Shown: positions 25,139 to 35,324, counted from the first letter of the stretch. The stretch is 64,000 bases of DNA from Campylobacteraceae bacterium (GCA_013215945.1 JABSOM010000004.1:1-64000); one strand, 5' to 3'. Numbers and translations: made by a program. The notes: generated by a model from the letters alone, not told the origin.

Positions 25139-27229
25139 TTATTTTCCTTTTTTGTAATGCATTTCTTTATAACCATCTAATCTTTTTTTATACGTAGATT
25201 TAAGCATGCCATTATTTAAATCATAAAAATCCAAAGCCAAACATTCTTGTCCATTACGTCCAACTCTTCCTAAGTACTGAACCAAACGTCCGTAATAAGA
25301 TATAGGAGTTACAAACATAATAGTATTTAAATGAGGAAAATCAATACCCTCCCCAAAATACGAAGTAGTAGCTAAAATAAGACTCTTTTCTTCAACCAAG
25401 GCTATGTTTTGTTTTTGTTCTTTTTTGCTAAGTTGTCCATGAATACTCACATAATCAATGTTATCTTCATCTAAAATATTTTGTAAAATACTTATATGTT
25501 CAATTCTATCGCTCAATAATAATATTTTTCTGTTTAAATTTTCTTTTATTTTATCAATAATCAAATGATTTCTTTTATCATCAAGTATTATTTCATTTAT
25601 TAGTGTAGAGTAATTATCACTATTACTGCTGAATTCAGTCTCAATCAATACATATTTATGAATAATATCTCTTTTTTTTCTAAATTCATAAGCAACTTTT
25701 CCTACTTGTTCATATAATATTTCTTGCAAACCATCTTTTCTTTTAGGTGTGGCACTTAAACCCAAAATATATTTGCCTCTAAAATTTTTGATTATTTGTT
25801 CAAAAGTTACTGCTGGAATATGATGGCATTCATCTACAATAACAAAAGAATAATCTTTAATTAACTCTGGCTGATTTTTTAAACTTTGCATGGTAGCTAT
25901 ATCCAAGCGCTTATTTAAGGTATTTTTACTTTTTCCTAAAAAACCAATGTCTTTTTTACTCATGGAAAAATAATCAACAAAACGCTCAATCCATTGATCC
26001 AATAACATATTTTTATTAACCAATACCAAAGTATTAGCTTGTCTTACTTCTATCATTTTTGAAGCAATAAGTGTTTTTCCATAACCAGGAGGTGCAACAC
26101 ATAAAGAAAAATCATACTTACTAATTTCTTTTATAGCCTCTTCTTGTTCAGGTCTTAAAGTAAATACAATGGAAGGAAAAAGTTCTTTGTTGTAAAGGCG
26201 TTTATCTTCTATAGAATAATTAACACCATTGTTTTTAAGATAATCTTTTATTTTATACAATAAACCCCTTGGTAGTTTTAAAAAATGTTCATCTTCTTCA
26301 TAGTTTTTAATAACACGAGGAATATTATAAAGAGGTTTTCGTAAGTTCAATAATATTTTCACCTGAGGATTAGGGAAAGATGCAAAACCTTTAAAAACAT
26401 TCATTAAACTTGCTGATAAATTTTTTGTTTTGATATAAATATAATCATGTAAGGTTAATTCTAAAATAAAAGAAGGAAACTCTACTTCTTCAAAGGCCAT
26501 TATTTTTTCTTGTTTTAATAAAGAATAGAATTGTTTTTTTGGAATTTTTTTAATGGCATTCAAGAATTTCCACTGATCTTTTATAACTTCATTCTTAACA
26601 TTAATAAATACTGTCTTATTATCATTTCTAGCGCTTAAAAACAAAGGAAGTTCAATATAAGCACCCAAAGTAGAAGAATTCACAAAATTACTTGAGGGAT
26701 AGGTTTTTCCTGAGATATATGCTTCTTTTAAAAGCTGCATAGCGAATACGCTTACATCTTTTGCCAAAATTGGCTCTTCTAAAAAAATCCACATTAATAA
26801 ATTAGCTTGTGAATCTATTTCAAAATATGCATTTAAATCATACTTTTTTAATAATGTAACCAAAGCAGCTTTAGAATCGTAAGAGATTTCTAAAAGAAAA
26901 AAACGACAAAAGTTATGTTGATTAATTAAATAAGAAGCAAGAAAAGAGTGCCCTCTTAAGTGGTCTTCAATATCTTTATTAGAGAGAGGTGAATAAACAC
27001 CACTTTTAAAAAAAGTCTCAACTGGAAAAAAATTCGCTTTATTTTCTTTGTTTTTCCACTCTTTTGCAAAAACATCTTCTCTGCAAATAAACAAAGATCT
27101 AAAAAGATTTATTTTTTCATCTTTTGAAAAATTTTCTTTACTAAGACTTTCTAAATGATGTATTTCTTCATTGATTTTATCTCGTTGAAGATACAAATCA
27201 TCAAGTTTACTTCTTTTTACTGTCTTCAA
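25139..27229 (-). CDS. TOTE-type primase-like domain fused to SF2 helicase; primase half degenerate
   Basis: The protein has 696 residues. Residues about 38-200 align by pattern with the archaeo-eukaryotic primase domain of TOTE conflict proteins: INLFRSLFICREDVFAKEW, DHLRGH, FLLEISYDSK, MWIFLEEP. The usual metal-binding DxD appears as SYD (116-118), and the usual GxxHxW stretch reads ANLLMW (142-147) without His, so primase chemistry is probably lost. The Cys cluster seen in many relatives is also absent. Residues about 345-690 are a complete SF2 helicase: APPGYGKT near 380, DECHH at 466-470, LSATPKR and an LGRVGRNG motif VI. The start is a TTG inside the end of the bactofilin gene (23-nt overlap). 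A DNA repair or unwinding role is inferred. Confidence 0.72.
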   Translation of the reverse strand: MKTVKRSKLDDLYLQRDKINEEIHHLESLSKENFSKDEKINLFRSLFICREDVFAKEWKNKENKANFFPVETFFKSGVYSPLSNKDIEDHLRGHSFLASYLINQHNFCRFFLLEISYDSKAALVTLLKKYDLNAYFEIDSQANLLMWIFLEEPILAKDVSVFAMQLLKEAYISGKTYPSSNFVNSSTLGAYIELPLFLSARNDNKTVFINVKNEVIKDQWKFLNAIKKIPKKQFYSLLKQEKIMAFEEVEFPSFILELTLHDYIYIKTKNLSASLMNVFKGFASFPNPQVKILLNLRKPLYNIPRVIKNYEEDEHFLKLPRGLLYKIKDYLKNNGVNYSIEDKRLYNKELFPSIVFTLRPEQEEAIKEISKYDFSLCVAPPGYGKTLIASKMIEVRQANTLVLVNKNMLLDQWIERFVDYFSMSKKDIGFLGKSKNTLNKRLDIATMQSLKNQPELIKDYSFVIVDECHHIPAVTFEQIIKNFRGKYILGLSATPKRKDGLQEILYEQVGKVAYEFRKKRDIIHKYVLIETEFSSNSDNYSTLINEIILDDKRNHLIIDKIKENLNRKILLLSDRIEHISILQNILDEDNIDYVSIHGQLSKKEQKQNIALVEEKSLILATTSYFGEGIDFPHLNTIMFVTPISYYGRLVQYLGRVGRNGQECLALDFYDLNNGMLKSTYKKRLDGYKEMHYKKGK

Positions 27230-27659
27230 CTTCTTGCTCTATTTGAAATTGGTTACCAACGATATTATTGATTTTTTTCTCAATTTCCCCATACCTTGAA
27301 GTAAGCTCAGAACCTTTTCTAATTCCATGTCCTTCAAATTTTCCTTTAGAGTCAATCATTAATTCAGTATAAACAATATCTCCAATTACTTTTCCATTGG
27401 ATAATATTTGTATGGTTTCACAATCAATTTTTCCATCAAATAAACCATTAATAACAATACTATTTGCTTTTACATCTCCAATAACTTCTCCAGTAGTACC
27501 TACTGAAATTAAATCAGCATCTAAAATTACACCTTCAAACTTACCATCAATATGAACAGAACCTGGAGTATTAATACCCCCAATTATTGTTGTTCCTTTG
27601 GCAATTATTGTAGCCCCAGCTTGTGTTGTTTGTGTATCATCATTATTAAAGATTCCCAC
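27207..27659 (-). CDS. ccmA: Bactofilin (CcmA-like cytoskeletal protein)
   Basis: This 150-residue polymer-forming protein is built on a beta-helix core (about residues 15-115) of short G-x-I/V repeats (TIIGGINTPGSVHIDGKFEG, GEVIGDVKANSIVINGLFDG). A short charged tail follows. Bactofilins form filaments that place peptidoglycan enzymes. In Helicobacter, CcmA works with the M23 peptidases Csd1/Csd2 to set cell curvature, and an M23 gene lies directly upstream here. The start is GTG with AGGAG six bases ahead, inside the last 55 nt of that peptidase gene. The downstream helicase overlaps its end. The link to cell shape is by family and context. Confidence 0.93.
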   Translation of the reverse strand: MGIFNNDDTQTTQAGATIIAKGTTIIGGINTPGSVHIDGKFEGVILDADLISVGTTGEVIGDVKANSIVINGLFDGKIDCETIQILSNGKVIGDIVYTELMIDSKGKFEGHGIRKGSELTSRYGEIEKKINNIVGNQFQIEQEVEDSKKK

Positions 27660-28507
27660 TGTACTCTCCTTTGTTTTGTAAATAATAAATCATATTGTTT
27701 TAAATTCCATTTCATAAAGTCTTTTGGATTTAAAACTTTGCTTGCATATTTTATTTCATAATGCAAATGAGGGCCAGTACTTCGTCCTGAGCTCCCAGTT
27801 AATGCTATTAATTGATTTTTTTTAACTACGTCACCTATTTTAACTTTAGTTTTATTTAAATGCGCATAAACTGTTTCAAAACCATAATTATGGGAAATAA
27901 TCACCACCCTACCAAAATCTCCCCTGTCACGCGATTGTACATAACGGACAACCCCATCAGCTGTTGAAAAAACTTTTGTATTTCGTCTTGCTCTTAAATC
28001 AATTCCTCTGTGGAATTTTTTCTTTTTAGTAATGGGATGAATCCTATAACCAAAGCGTGATTTTGTAATAGTATCTAAGAGTGGTGAACCATTAGGAATC
28101 ACCATTTGCATATAAATCTTTTCAACAGAAGTAATTTTAGCTAATGTTGCTCGTGTAATTTCATCTTTTGTATCGTCTTTTTTAAGGCCAATAATTTCTT
28201 CAATATCATCTAATTTTGAGCTTAACTCTTCTATGTCTTTAACTTTACCTTCAATTTGTTTTGAATAAAAACTATTTTGTGCTAAAAGTTTTTTTTCTTT
28301 TTTTGTCAAAACCATTATTTCTTTTTCTTTGGTAATTCGTAAATCTACAATTTCATCATTTAAAAAAGTGATAAACCATATAGAAGAAGCAATTAACAAT
28401 ACTGCAATGATTGCAATGATTATAATTGACTTTCGTACAAGTTGATGTATATTATAGGACTTTGTGCTATTTACATCGGATACTGTTATTATTAATCTAT
28501 CTTTCAT
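27605..28507 (-). CDS. M23/LytM peptidoglycan endopeptidase, Csd1/Csd2-like
   Basis: The protein has 300 residues. A short cytoplasmic N-terminus precedes one membrane segment (about 27-49), then a periplasmic coiled coil (about 50-110) and a C-terminal LytM domain (about 145-260). Zinc ligands are visible in FHRGIDLRA (HxxxD) and GPHLHYEIK (HxH). The family cuts D-Ala-mDAP crosslinks. Overlap with a bactofilin gene mirrors the csd/ccmA arrangement of Helicobacter and suggests a cell-shape role. Its start overlaps the end of folC by 11 nt. Confidence 0.92.
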   Translation of the reverse strand: MKDRLIITVSDVNSTKSYNIHQLVRKSIIIIAIIAVLLIASSIWFITFLNDEIVDLRITKEKEIMVLTKKEKKLLAQNSFYSKQIEGKVKDIEELSSKLDDIEEIIGLKKDDTKDEITRATLAKITSVEKIYMQMVIPNGSPLLDTITKSRFGYRIHPITKKKKFHRGIDLRARRNTKVFSTADGVVRYVQSRDRGDFGRVVIISHNYGFETVYAHLNKTKVKIGDVVKKNQLIALTGSSGRSTGPHLHYEIKYASKVLNPKDFMKWNLKQYDLLFTKQRRVQWESLIMMIHKQHKLGLQ

Positions 28508-29642
28508 ATATTCCCATAAACTTTTCTACTACTAAAAATGAACCAAATACTAAGTATTTTTCATTATTATCAATGTTCTTAAAATCACTAACCATTATAT
28601 TTAAATTTCCACATAACTTGATTAAAGTTTCTTTTTTTAGCATTCTTTCGTCATTAATAGACAAAATCTGTACTTCTTTTATAATAGGTTTAAGTATTTT
28701 TAATACCTTTTCATAATCTTTATCTGCATAAGAATTATAAATTAAAATAATCTTTTTATTTTTATAGAGTTTTTTTATTTCACTTGCTGCTAAAGGGTTA
28801 TGCCCAACATCAAGGGTAATATTATCATTTAATGCTTCAAATCGTCCTTTTAAATGTAATGATTTGAATACTTCTATATTAAGGTCAATGCCTAAAAACT
28901 GTAAAGCACTTAAACATAAATCTAAGTTTTTTAATAAATAAGCAGGTAAATTTAAATCAATTTTAAAACTACTTAGATCAAAATCATTAATGCAAAACAG
29001 TTCATAATTTCTCTCTTTTATTAAATCTTTTGCATGCAAAAAAACTTCTTCATGTATTTGATGTCCCACAATCATATTTTTATCACAGGCTCTCATTTTA
29101 GTATAAGAAATTTCTTTAATGCTGTTTCCTAACAAGACAACATGGTCTAAATCTATTGTAGTAATTAAAGAAAGATCATTTTTAATTACATTTGTTCCAT
29201 CAAACTCTCCACCCAAACCAGCTTCTAAAACCAAATAATCCATATTATTGGCTTTATATAATGCCAAAAGTGTTGTGTATTCAAAATATGTTAGTTTAGA
29301 GAGTAAAACAAGAGGAAGAATATTTTGTATTTTTTTATGCGTTTGTTCTAAGTCTTCATCGCTTATATCTTCTCCATTAATCCATATTCTTTCATTAAAT
29401 TTTTTTATATGAGGAGAGGAATAATGAAGTACTTTTTTACCTATTTTATTTAAATAATGGGCTAAGAATCTTCCCGTACTGCCTTTTCCATTTGTACCAA
29501 CTAAATGAATAACATAAGGTACTTCTATGCAAGATTTAAGAATTTTCCATGATTCTTCAATAATAGAAAAATCTATTTTGTCATAATACATTGTTTTATT
29601 GGCTAAGAGTTCTTCTAAACTACAGCGTTGAAAGTCGCACAC
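28497..29642 (-). CDS. folC: Folylpolyglutamate / dihydrofolate synthase
   Basis: This 381-residue Mur-ligase-family enzyme adds glutamate to dihydropteroate or folates. The ATP loop VGTNGKGSTGRFLAHYL lies near residues 45-60, followed by HYSSPHIKKFNERIWING, typical of FolC. LEAGLGGEFDGTNV carries the Mg-binding Glu and the folate loop, and LDVGHNPLA marks the C-terminal domain. At 381 residues it is on the short side (E. coli 422), as in other Campylobacterota. The start is GTG sharing one base with the lptE TAG stop, with AAGGA upstream within lptE. Confidence 0.94.
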   Translation of the reverse strand: MCDFQRCSLEELLANKTMYYDKIDFSIIEESWKILKSCIEVPYVIHLVGTNGKGSTGRFLAHYLNKIGKKVLHYSSPHIKKFNERIWINGEDISDEDLEQTHKKIQNILPLVLLSKLTYFEYTTLLALYKANNMDYLVLEAGLGGEFDGTNVIKNDLSLITTIDLDHVVLLGNSIKEISYTKMRACDKNMIVGHQIHEEVFLHAKDLIKERNYELFCINDFDLSSFKIDLNLPAYLLKNLDLCLSALQFLGIDLNIEVFKSLHLKGRFEALNDNITLDVGHNPLAASEIKKLYKNKKIILIYNSYADKDYEKVLKILKPIIKEVQILSINDERMLKKETLIKLCGNLNIMVSDFKNIDNNEKYLVFGSFLVVEKFMGIYER

Positions 29643-30163
29643 TACTTTTCCTTAAAAGACAAAATAGCTAGTTTTGATAATACCAGTTCCATTGCTTTAT
29701 TAGAGGCATTTTTAATTGCAGAAAAACGACTTGCTTCACTAATAGTGTCGGAATCATCAACAGAAAAATCATACGTCCCCGAAACATTAAATGTTTTTAA
29801 TTTATTATTTGAAAAAACTTTTACATTTATATTAGCCGTAGCTCTATACAATTGTGTATAACCATCTTCATCGTATTGTATTTCACTCATTGAAACAGAA
29901 TTTAATTTAACAAACATAATGGTATTAGCTTCTGCTCTTACTTTAACCAGTTTTGATCCCAAACGTGTTATTAACAATTTGTTCATTGCATCTTTTATCA
30001 ATACTGAGTTTTTTGGATCTTCGACATTAACACTTAAATCAACGTAAACATTTTCTCCAACACTTTTTTTTGCATAAAATGACGTTGCTTTATAACCACA
30101 AGCAGAAAAGCTTAAAATGAAAAGTACCAATATTACTTTTTTTAAAATCTTTATACTTTTCAT
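29642..30163 (-). CDS. lptE: LPS-assembly lipoprotein LptE
   Basis: This 173-residue outer-membrane lipoprotein should plug the LptD barrel that places lipopolysaccharide in the outer leaflet. The signal peptide is basic then hydrophobic, and the lipobox is FSAC with Cys22, followed by GYK, the classic CGYxx start of mature LptE. The rest has an alternating alpha/beta layout typical of the family. A TTG one codon upstream is possible, but the ATG at 30163 is better spaced from AAGGA. It lies between leuS (6 nt upstream) and folC, and leuS-lptE neighbours are common in proteobacteria, which supports the call. Confidence 0.88.
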   Translation of the reverse strand: MKSIKILKKVILVLFILSFSACGYKATSFYAKKSVGENVYVDLSVNVEDPKNSVLIKDAMNKLLITRLGSKLVKVRAEANTIMFVKLNSVSMSEIQYDEDGYTQLYRATANINVKVFSNNKLKTFNVSGTYDFSVDDSDTISEASRFSAIKNASNKAMELVLSKLAILSFKEK

Positions 30164-30169
30164 CAAACT

Positions 30170-32635
30170 CTATCCTTTTATTACTAAGTTAACTAATTTA
30201 TTTGGAACTAAAATTTCTTTTATAAGCTCTTTATCTTCAAGCCATTTTTTACTTGCGATTTTTGCAAGTGTAAGAATTTCTTCTTTAGAAGCACTTGGGC
30301 TTACTTCAATTTCACATCTTTTTTTACCATTAATGGTTACAGCTAAAATAAATACATCTTGAATAAAAACTTCGTCTTTTATTTCTAAATCAACATTAAA
30401 GTTTTTTAATTCAAATAAATTATCTGCAATTTCACAACAAATATGAGGAATAATTGGCTCTAAAATATTGCTTAAAATATAATAAGCTTCTGCCCAAACT
30501 ACTTTGTTATTCTGTCCGCCCAAAGCATTTAATGCTTCCATTGAAGCAGCAATAAGTGTATTAAAGGTATAGGTTTTAGTATAAACATCTTGTGCTTTTT
30601 GTAAAGCCAGATATACTTTTTTTCGTGCTTCTTTTTCATCTTTATTTAAAGAATCGTGTTTGATGTTTAAAAGTTCATCAATACTAACACCTTGTGCTTC
30701 GTAAGATTTACTTGCAAAACGTTTGATAAATCTAAAAGAACCTTCAACAGCAGAATCATTCCATTCTAACTCTTTAGTAGGAGGTGCTGCAAACATCATA
30801 AATAAACGTGCAGTATCTGCTCCATATTTTTCAATAATAGAAGAAGGATCAACTACATTCCCTTTAGATTTACTCATCTTAGCCCCATCTTTTAAAACCA
30901 TTCCTTGTGTTAATAGTTTTTTAAAAGGTTCAGTTGATTTTGTATATCCCATTTTATTTAGAATTTTTGTAAAAAATCGTGCATACAAAAGATGTAGAAT
31001 TGCATGTTCTATTCCACCAATATATTGATCTACATCCATCCAATATTCAGTATCTTCTTTGGAAATACCTTCTTTTTCCCATTTTTTATGAGAGGTGGCA
31101 TAACGCAAAAAATACCAAGAAGACTGTACAAAAGTATCTAAAGTATCTGTTTCACGAAGCGCCTTTTTATCACATTTAGGACAAGTTGTATGTTTCCACG
31201 TAGGATGAGTATCTAAAGGATTACCTTCTCCCGTAATTTCTACATCATCAGGTAAAGAAATAGGTAAGTTTTCAATTTTTTCAGGTACTAAACCACAAGA
31301 GTCACAATGAACAAAAGGAATAGGTGCTCCCCAATATCGTTGTCTTGAAATTCCCCAGTCTCTTAGTTTATAATTAACTTGTTTTTTCCCTAAAGAGTTT
31401 TTCTCAAAATGATAAATAACTGCTTTTTTTGCTTTATTTATTTTCAAACCATTAAAAGATTCTGAATTAATTAATTCACCCTCTTTTGTATACGCTTCAC
31501 TCATATTATCATCAATACCAGCAGGGCCTGCAATAACTTGTTTTAGAGGTAAATTGTATTGTTTTGCAAATTCATAATCTCTTTGATCATGAGCAGGAAC
31601 AGCCATAACAGCTCCTCCACCATAAGATGCTAATACAAAATTAGCTACCCATACAGGAATATCTTCCCCAGTAATTGGATGAATAACAGTAATTTCTAAA
31701 GAAAGACCTTCTTTATCTTGAATAGCTCTATCTCGCTCGCTTACTTTTCTCATAGCTTTAATTTGTGCTATTTTATCTTCACTTAATAATTTATTGTTAA
31801 TTATATATTCAACAATTTCATGCTCAGGTGCTAAAGCAGAATAGGTTACTCCATAAATAGTATCTGGTCTGGTTGTAAACACTGTAAAATTATCAAACTT
31901 CGCATCCAGTTTTGTTTTACTAGAAGAATTTAAAAATAAATCAAATTCTAAACCTTCACTTCTACCAATCCAATTTTCTTGCATGGTTAAAACTTTTGAA
32001 GGCCATTGTCCTTCCAATGTTTTTAAATCATCCAATAAAACTTGAGAATAATCTGTAATATTTAAATAATATCCTGGCATTTCTTTTTGAGTAACTATTG
32101 TATCACATCTCCAACAAGCTCCATCTTCTACTTGTTCGTTTGCTAAAACAGTATGGCATTCATCACACCAATTAACAGTAGTAGATTTTCTGTACAATAA
32201 ACCATCATCAAACATATTAATAATAAACTCTTGTTCCCACTTCGTATACAAGGGGTCAGAAGTAGCAAATTCTTGATTCTTTGAAAAAGAAAGGCCCAGA
32301 CCTTTTAGTTCATTTCTCATATAATCAATATTTTCATAGGTCCATTTTTTAGGATGAGACTTGTGTTTTATTGCTGCATTTTCAGCTGGCATTCCAAAAC
32401 TGTCCCAACCAATTGGGTGTAAAACATTAAAATCTTTTTTTCTAAAATATCGTGCAAAAGCATCTCCAAGACAGTAATTTCTTACATGTCCCATGTGAAT
32501 ACGTCCACTTGGATAAGGAAACATACTTAATATGAATTTTTTTTCTTTACTTTTATCATCTGATGGCTCAAAAGAATTATTTTTGTCCCAATATTCTTGC
32601 CATTTTTTCTCAACTAATCGTGGATTATACTCCAT
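30170..32635 (-). CDS. leuS: Leucyl-tRNA synthetase
   Basis: The enzyme charges tRNA-Leu in the cytosol. It has 821 residues, normal for bacterial LeuRS. Class I signatures are present: HMGH in [17 protein letters not shown] near residue 47 and [12 protein letters not shown] near 605. The CP1 editing domain shows the TTRPDTIYG motif near 250. Zinc-knuckle Cys pairs occur in [12 protein letters not shown] and CWRCD, and again in CDSCG and [11 protein letters not shown]. The ATG shares one base with the upstream stop (TAATG), so translation is coupled to the DUF6394 gene. Confidence 0.98.
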   Translation of the reverse strand: MEYNPRLVEKKWQEYWDKNNSFEPSDDKSKEKKFILSMFPYPSGRIHMGHVRNYCLGDAFARYFRKKDFNVLHPIGWDSFGMPAENAAIKHKSHPKKWTYENIDYMRNELKGLGLSFSKNQEFATSDPLYTKWEQEFIINMFDDGLLYRKSTTVNWCDECHTVLANEQVEDGACWRCDTIVTQKEMPGYYLNITDYSQVLLDDLKTLEGQWPSKVLTMQENWIGRSEGLEFDLFLNSSSKTKLDAKFDNFTVFTTRPDTIYGVTYSALAPEHEIVEYIINNKLLSEDKIAQIKAMRKVSERDRAIQDKEGLSLEITVIHPITGEDIPVWVANFVLASYGGGAVMAVPAHDQRDYEFAKQYNLPLKQVIAGPAGIDDNMSEAYTKEGELINSESFNGLKINKAKKAVIYHFEKNSLGKKQVNYKLRDWGISRQRYWGAPIPFVHCDSCGLVPEKIENLPISLPDDVEITGEGNPLDTHPTWKHTTCPKCDKKALRETDTLDTFVQSSWYFLRYATSHKKWEKEGISKEDTEYWMDVDQYIGGIEHAILHLLYARFFTKILNKMGYTKSTEPFKKLLTQGMVLKDGAKMSKSKGNVVDPSSIIEKYGADTARLFMMFAAPPTKELEWNDSAVEGSFRFIKRFASKSYEAQGVSIDELLNIKHDSLNKDEKEARKKVYLALQKAQDVYTKTYTFNTLIAASMEALNALGGQNNKVVWAEAYYILSNILEPIIPHICCEIADNLFELKNFNVDLEIKDEVFIQDVFILAVTINGKKRCEIEVSPSASKEEILTLAKIASKKWLEDKELIKEILVPNKLVNLVIKG

Positions 32636-32979
32636 TAGTACTCTTCCTTATCTTCGCTTTTTGAACTTTCTATTAATGCTAGAGCAATTGAAAAAAGATT
32701 CGCAACCACTGCTCCAATAGCTAAAGCCATTGCTAATCTTTCATCACCCATAAATACTAAGGCCATGAATGCAGGAATCAAGTGAAGATCCGCCACCAGT
32801 GAACTTGCCAATAACTCAGCCGCCAATAAATTTCTAACACCAATTTTTAAAATGGTAGAAATGATATTAACCGAAGCTGCTATAAAAAGAGGAACAGCGT
32901 GTGGCTCATATAAAAATCCTGCTGTTGTTGTTAGTGACATTAGTGAAAAGAATATATACGTAACTTTACCCCAATCCAT
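32635..32979 (-). CDS. DUF6394-type small membrane protein
   Basis: The protein has 114 residues and four predicted hydrophobic segments covering nearly its whole length, with a short acidic tail ([10 protein letters not shown]). Small residues (Ala, Ser) in the helices suggest close packing or oligomers. It is found next to leuS in Campylobacterota, which is the basis of the family call; the function is unknown. AAGGATACAC precedes the ATG. It overlaps the leuS start by one base and heads the long minus-strand gene series that continues to the antiporter. Confidence 0.75.
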   Translation of the reverse strand: MDWGKVTYIFFSLMSLTTTAGFLYEPHAVPLFIAASVNIISTILKIGVRNLLAAELLASSLVADLHLIPAFMALVFMGDERLAMALAIGAVVANLFSIALALIESSKSEDKEEY

Positions 32980-33097
32980 GTGTATCCTTTGTTTGTTTTA
33001 TTAATTTGCCATAATATCTAAAAATGCATAAAAAAGCCATTATATAAGAAGGTCTAAGCCAACAATAAAAAGCCTGTAAGCGCTTTAGAATAATCTT

Positions 33098-33676
33098 TTA
33101 AACCTTAGTTTTAAGCATGTATTTTAATATTTTATACAGAGGATAAAAAAGTATGATTTTGTATGCCAAAGTAAAAGGATTTTCAACAATGGTAAAAGGA
33201 TTTAAAATTTCTATAAGTAAAAGTAAAAAAACATCCGAAGTCCACCAAAAATATAAAAAGATAAAAGCCAAAATTATTATAAGCAAAAAACGTTTGAGCG
33301 TAATTTTTAATAAAAAATACAAACAGGATGCTGTCATAAGCACAATAGCCAAAGCTTTAAAAAAATGGATTAAAAAAGGAGATAAAAAAGAAGGACTTAA
33401 AATGTTTTGATCCTTGTTACTTAAAAAACTGTATTGAAAAATAGCAATAAAGATAAGAAGAAAAACAAAGATATAAAAATAAATAAATGCTTTTTTAGAA
33501 TTATTAAAAAAGAGTTTTAAACTAGAAAAATAAAGTTTTGAAGAAAAATGATCAGCCCATGTATAATCGTTTTTTTGGGTAACTTTTTTTGCATGGTAAA
33601 AACATTTTTTTAAGGTTTTATTAAAAAACCTATTTCCAAAACGTTTATTGCAAACCTCACAAATATTATCACTCAT
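33098..33676 (-). CDS. Membrane protein with N-terminal Cys motif, unknown function
   Basis: The protein has 192 residues. The start holds a possible zinc site, CEVCNKRF plus KKCFYHAKK (Cys6, Cys9, Cys20, His23). About four membrane segments rich in Phe, Leu and Ile follow from residue 60 onward. The soluble part is basic. I do not recognise the family. The gene stands alone, with about 90-120 nt gaps on each side. Confidence 0.65.
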   Translation of the reverse strand: MSDNICEVCNKRFGNRFFNKTLKKCFYHAKKVTQKNDYTWADHFSSKLYFSSLKLFFNNSKKAFIYFYIFVFLLIFIAIFQYSFLSNKDQNILSPSFLSPFLIHFFKALAIVLMTASCLYFLLKITLKRFLLIIILAFIFLYFWWTSDVFLLLLIEILNPFTIVENPFTLAYKIILFYPLYKILKYMLKTKV

Positions 33677-33763
33677 AATATTACTCCTAGCTAATCATCT
33701 ATTATAAATCAAGTAAGATTAAAACATTTTAAAATAAGACAAAATATTTATTTTTGTCTTATT

Positions 33764-34312
33764 TCACTGCTCTATAATTTGATATTTCATTTGAACAAAT
33801 CCAAAATCATAGGCTTTAGTGTTTTGTAGTTTTAGCTTAATATCTTTGATCAAAGAAGAAAATAAAGGTTTTCCTTTTCCTATTAATACGGGGATTATTG
33901 TAAGCGTTAAATCCTTAATTAATTTAGCAGATAAAAATCTTTGAATAGTTATTCCACCGTCAACACAGATGCGCTTTAAGCCTTCTTTTTCCAAAGAAGC
34001 ACATAATTCTTTTCCAGATAAAGAAGAATGTTCAATATAAGTACTTAAGTCATTTGGAATCTTAAGTTTAGTACTACTTAAAACAATTACTCTTTTATTT
34101 TTGTAAGGCCACTGCTTAAATGTCAAAACTTTTTCATAGGTATGTCTTCCCATTACCAAAGCATCAACACCTTGCATAAACTTTTCATAAGCACAATCTT
34201 CACCTATAGGAAGTGTTTTATTAGCATCATCTAACCAATCTAAAGAATCATTTTCTCTTGCTATAAAACCATCTAAACTTGTTGCTATAAAAACCGAAAC
34301 AATTAAACTCAA
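33764..34312 (-). CDS. Dihydrofolate reductase-like / RibD C-terminal family protein
   Basis: This 182-residue NADPH-type reductase fold begins SVFIATSLDGFIA and contains the family stretch LVMGRHTYEKVLTF and the motif RICVDGGITIQRFL near residue 120. These match the DHFR/RibD_C superfamily rather than true FolA, so the substrate is unknown. The frame is open 21 codons further upstream, but the best start is TTG at 34312: AAGGA lies eight bases before it, and the family N-terminus begins there. It is divergent from an AraC regulator 150 bp away, which may control it. Confidence 0.85.
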   Translation of the reverse strand: MSLIVSVFIATSLDGFIARENDSLDWLDDANKTLPIGEDCAYEKFMQGVDALVMGRHTYEKVLTFKQWPYKNKRVIVLSSTKLKIPNDLSTYIEHSSLSGKELCASLEKEGLKRICVDGGITIQRFLSAKLIKDLTLTIIPVLIGKGKPLFSSLIKDIKLKLQNTKAYDFGFVQMKYQIIEQ

Positions 34313-34462
34313 AATATTATTCCTTCTAAAAATAATTTGAGTACATCTTACACTTAATTTAGATGATTTAATCAAAAATAAAATTTATTTTATTCTTATA
34401 TTTACTGTTTTTATTATTTCATTTACTGTATAATCACAGAAGAAAAAAATAAAGGTTTTATA

Positions 34463-35290
34463 ATGAGTATTTTATATAAAAAGTTAGAATGTAATAAACA
34501 ATTTGAATTGTTTTATATAAAAGATGAATATAAGAATAATATTTTCAAAGAATGCAGGCATGATTTTTATCAACTTATTTTTATTACTAAAGGAGAGGGA
34601 AAACACTGCATTGATTTTGAAGAATATGAATTAAAAAGAGATTTGGTGTATTTAATAAAACCCTCACAAGTCCATAAATGGCATTTAAATAATTTTAATA
34701 ATGAATACGATGGTTATATATTTAATTTTTCAAAAGAGTTTTTTCATGATGATAAAATCATTAACAATTTATTTAATAACAATGTAGAATCTTCCATTAA
34801 TATTTGCAATAAAACAAAAAAGAATTTGACCTTATTGGTTGAGATGATTAAAGAAGAATATCTTAATAATGATGATTTTTTACTTCTTTCTCATCTTTTT
34901 TCTTCTTTCTTAAAATATATAATAAAATCAAAAACAAATATAGCAAAAAGTTTGAATACTGATAAACGTGTAGAAAATCTCAAAATACTCATTGACCAAC
35001 ATTATAAAGAAGAAAAAAGCGCTTCCTTTTATGCCAAAAAATTTGATCTTACGACCAAAAGATTAAATGAGATTATTCAAAATAATATCAATAAAACAGT
35101 TTCAGATTTAATAAGTGAAAGATTAATTGTAGAAGCAAAAAGAGAGCTAATTTTTAGTCAAGAATCTGTAAAAGATATAGCAGAAGCACTTGGTTATTTT
35201 GATGCTTCTTATTTCTCAAGGTTTTTTAAAAATCATACAAAACTTTGTCCAAAAGAATTTAGAGCAAATAATCTAAAAATTTATACCTAA
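34463..35290 (+). CDS. AraC-family transcription regulator
   Basis: The protein has 275 residues. An N-terminal cupin-like sensor (about 1-120) with FYQLIFITKGEGKHCIDFEEYEL precedes a helical linker and a C-terminal AraC DNA-binding domain (about 175-270). The second helix-turn-helix SVKDIAEALGYFDASYFSRFFKNH is typical, followed by KLCPKEFR. It is divergent from the reductase-like gene and ends in a strong bidirectional terminator. The inducer and target are unknown; the divergent neighbour is the natural candidate. Confidence 0.93.
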   Translation: MSILYKKLECNKQFELFYIKDEYKNNIFKECRHDFYQLIFITKGEGKHCIDFEEYELKRDLVYLIKPSQVHKWHLNNFNNEYDGYIFNFSKEFFHDDKIINNLFNNNVESSINICNKTKKNLTLLVEMIKEEYLNNDDFLLLSHLFSSFLKYIIKSKTNIAKSLNTDKRVENLKILIDQHYKEEKSASFYAKKFDLTTKRLNEIIQNNINKTVSDLISERLIVEAKRELIFSQESVKDIAEALGYFDASYFSRFFKNHTKLCPKEFRANNLKIYT

Positions 35291-35318
35291 GTTTTTTCCT
35301 CTTAAAAGAGGAAAAAAC
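35291..35318. terminator. Strong bidirectional Rho-independent terminator
   Basis: A 28-bp inverted repeat with 13-nt arms runs G-T6-CCTCTT then AAGAGG-A6-C. The stem CCTCT/AGAGG with a 4-nt loop is preceded by six T and followed by six A, so it works as a terminator in both directions. It lies between the convergent araC-type gene and the secreted-protein gene, starting right after the araC stop codon. Confidence 0.85.
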
Positions 35319-35324
35319 ATATAT

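Noticed and set aside
33153..33410. An 85-codon Lys-rich open frame on the plus strand.
   Set aside because: It is antisense to the membrane protein gene at 33098-33676. Its Lys-rich content is the expected complement of the Phe/Leu codons there.
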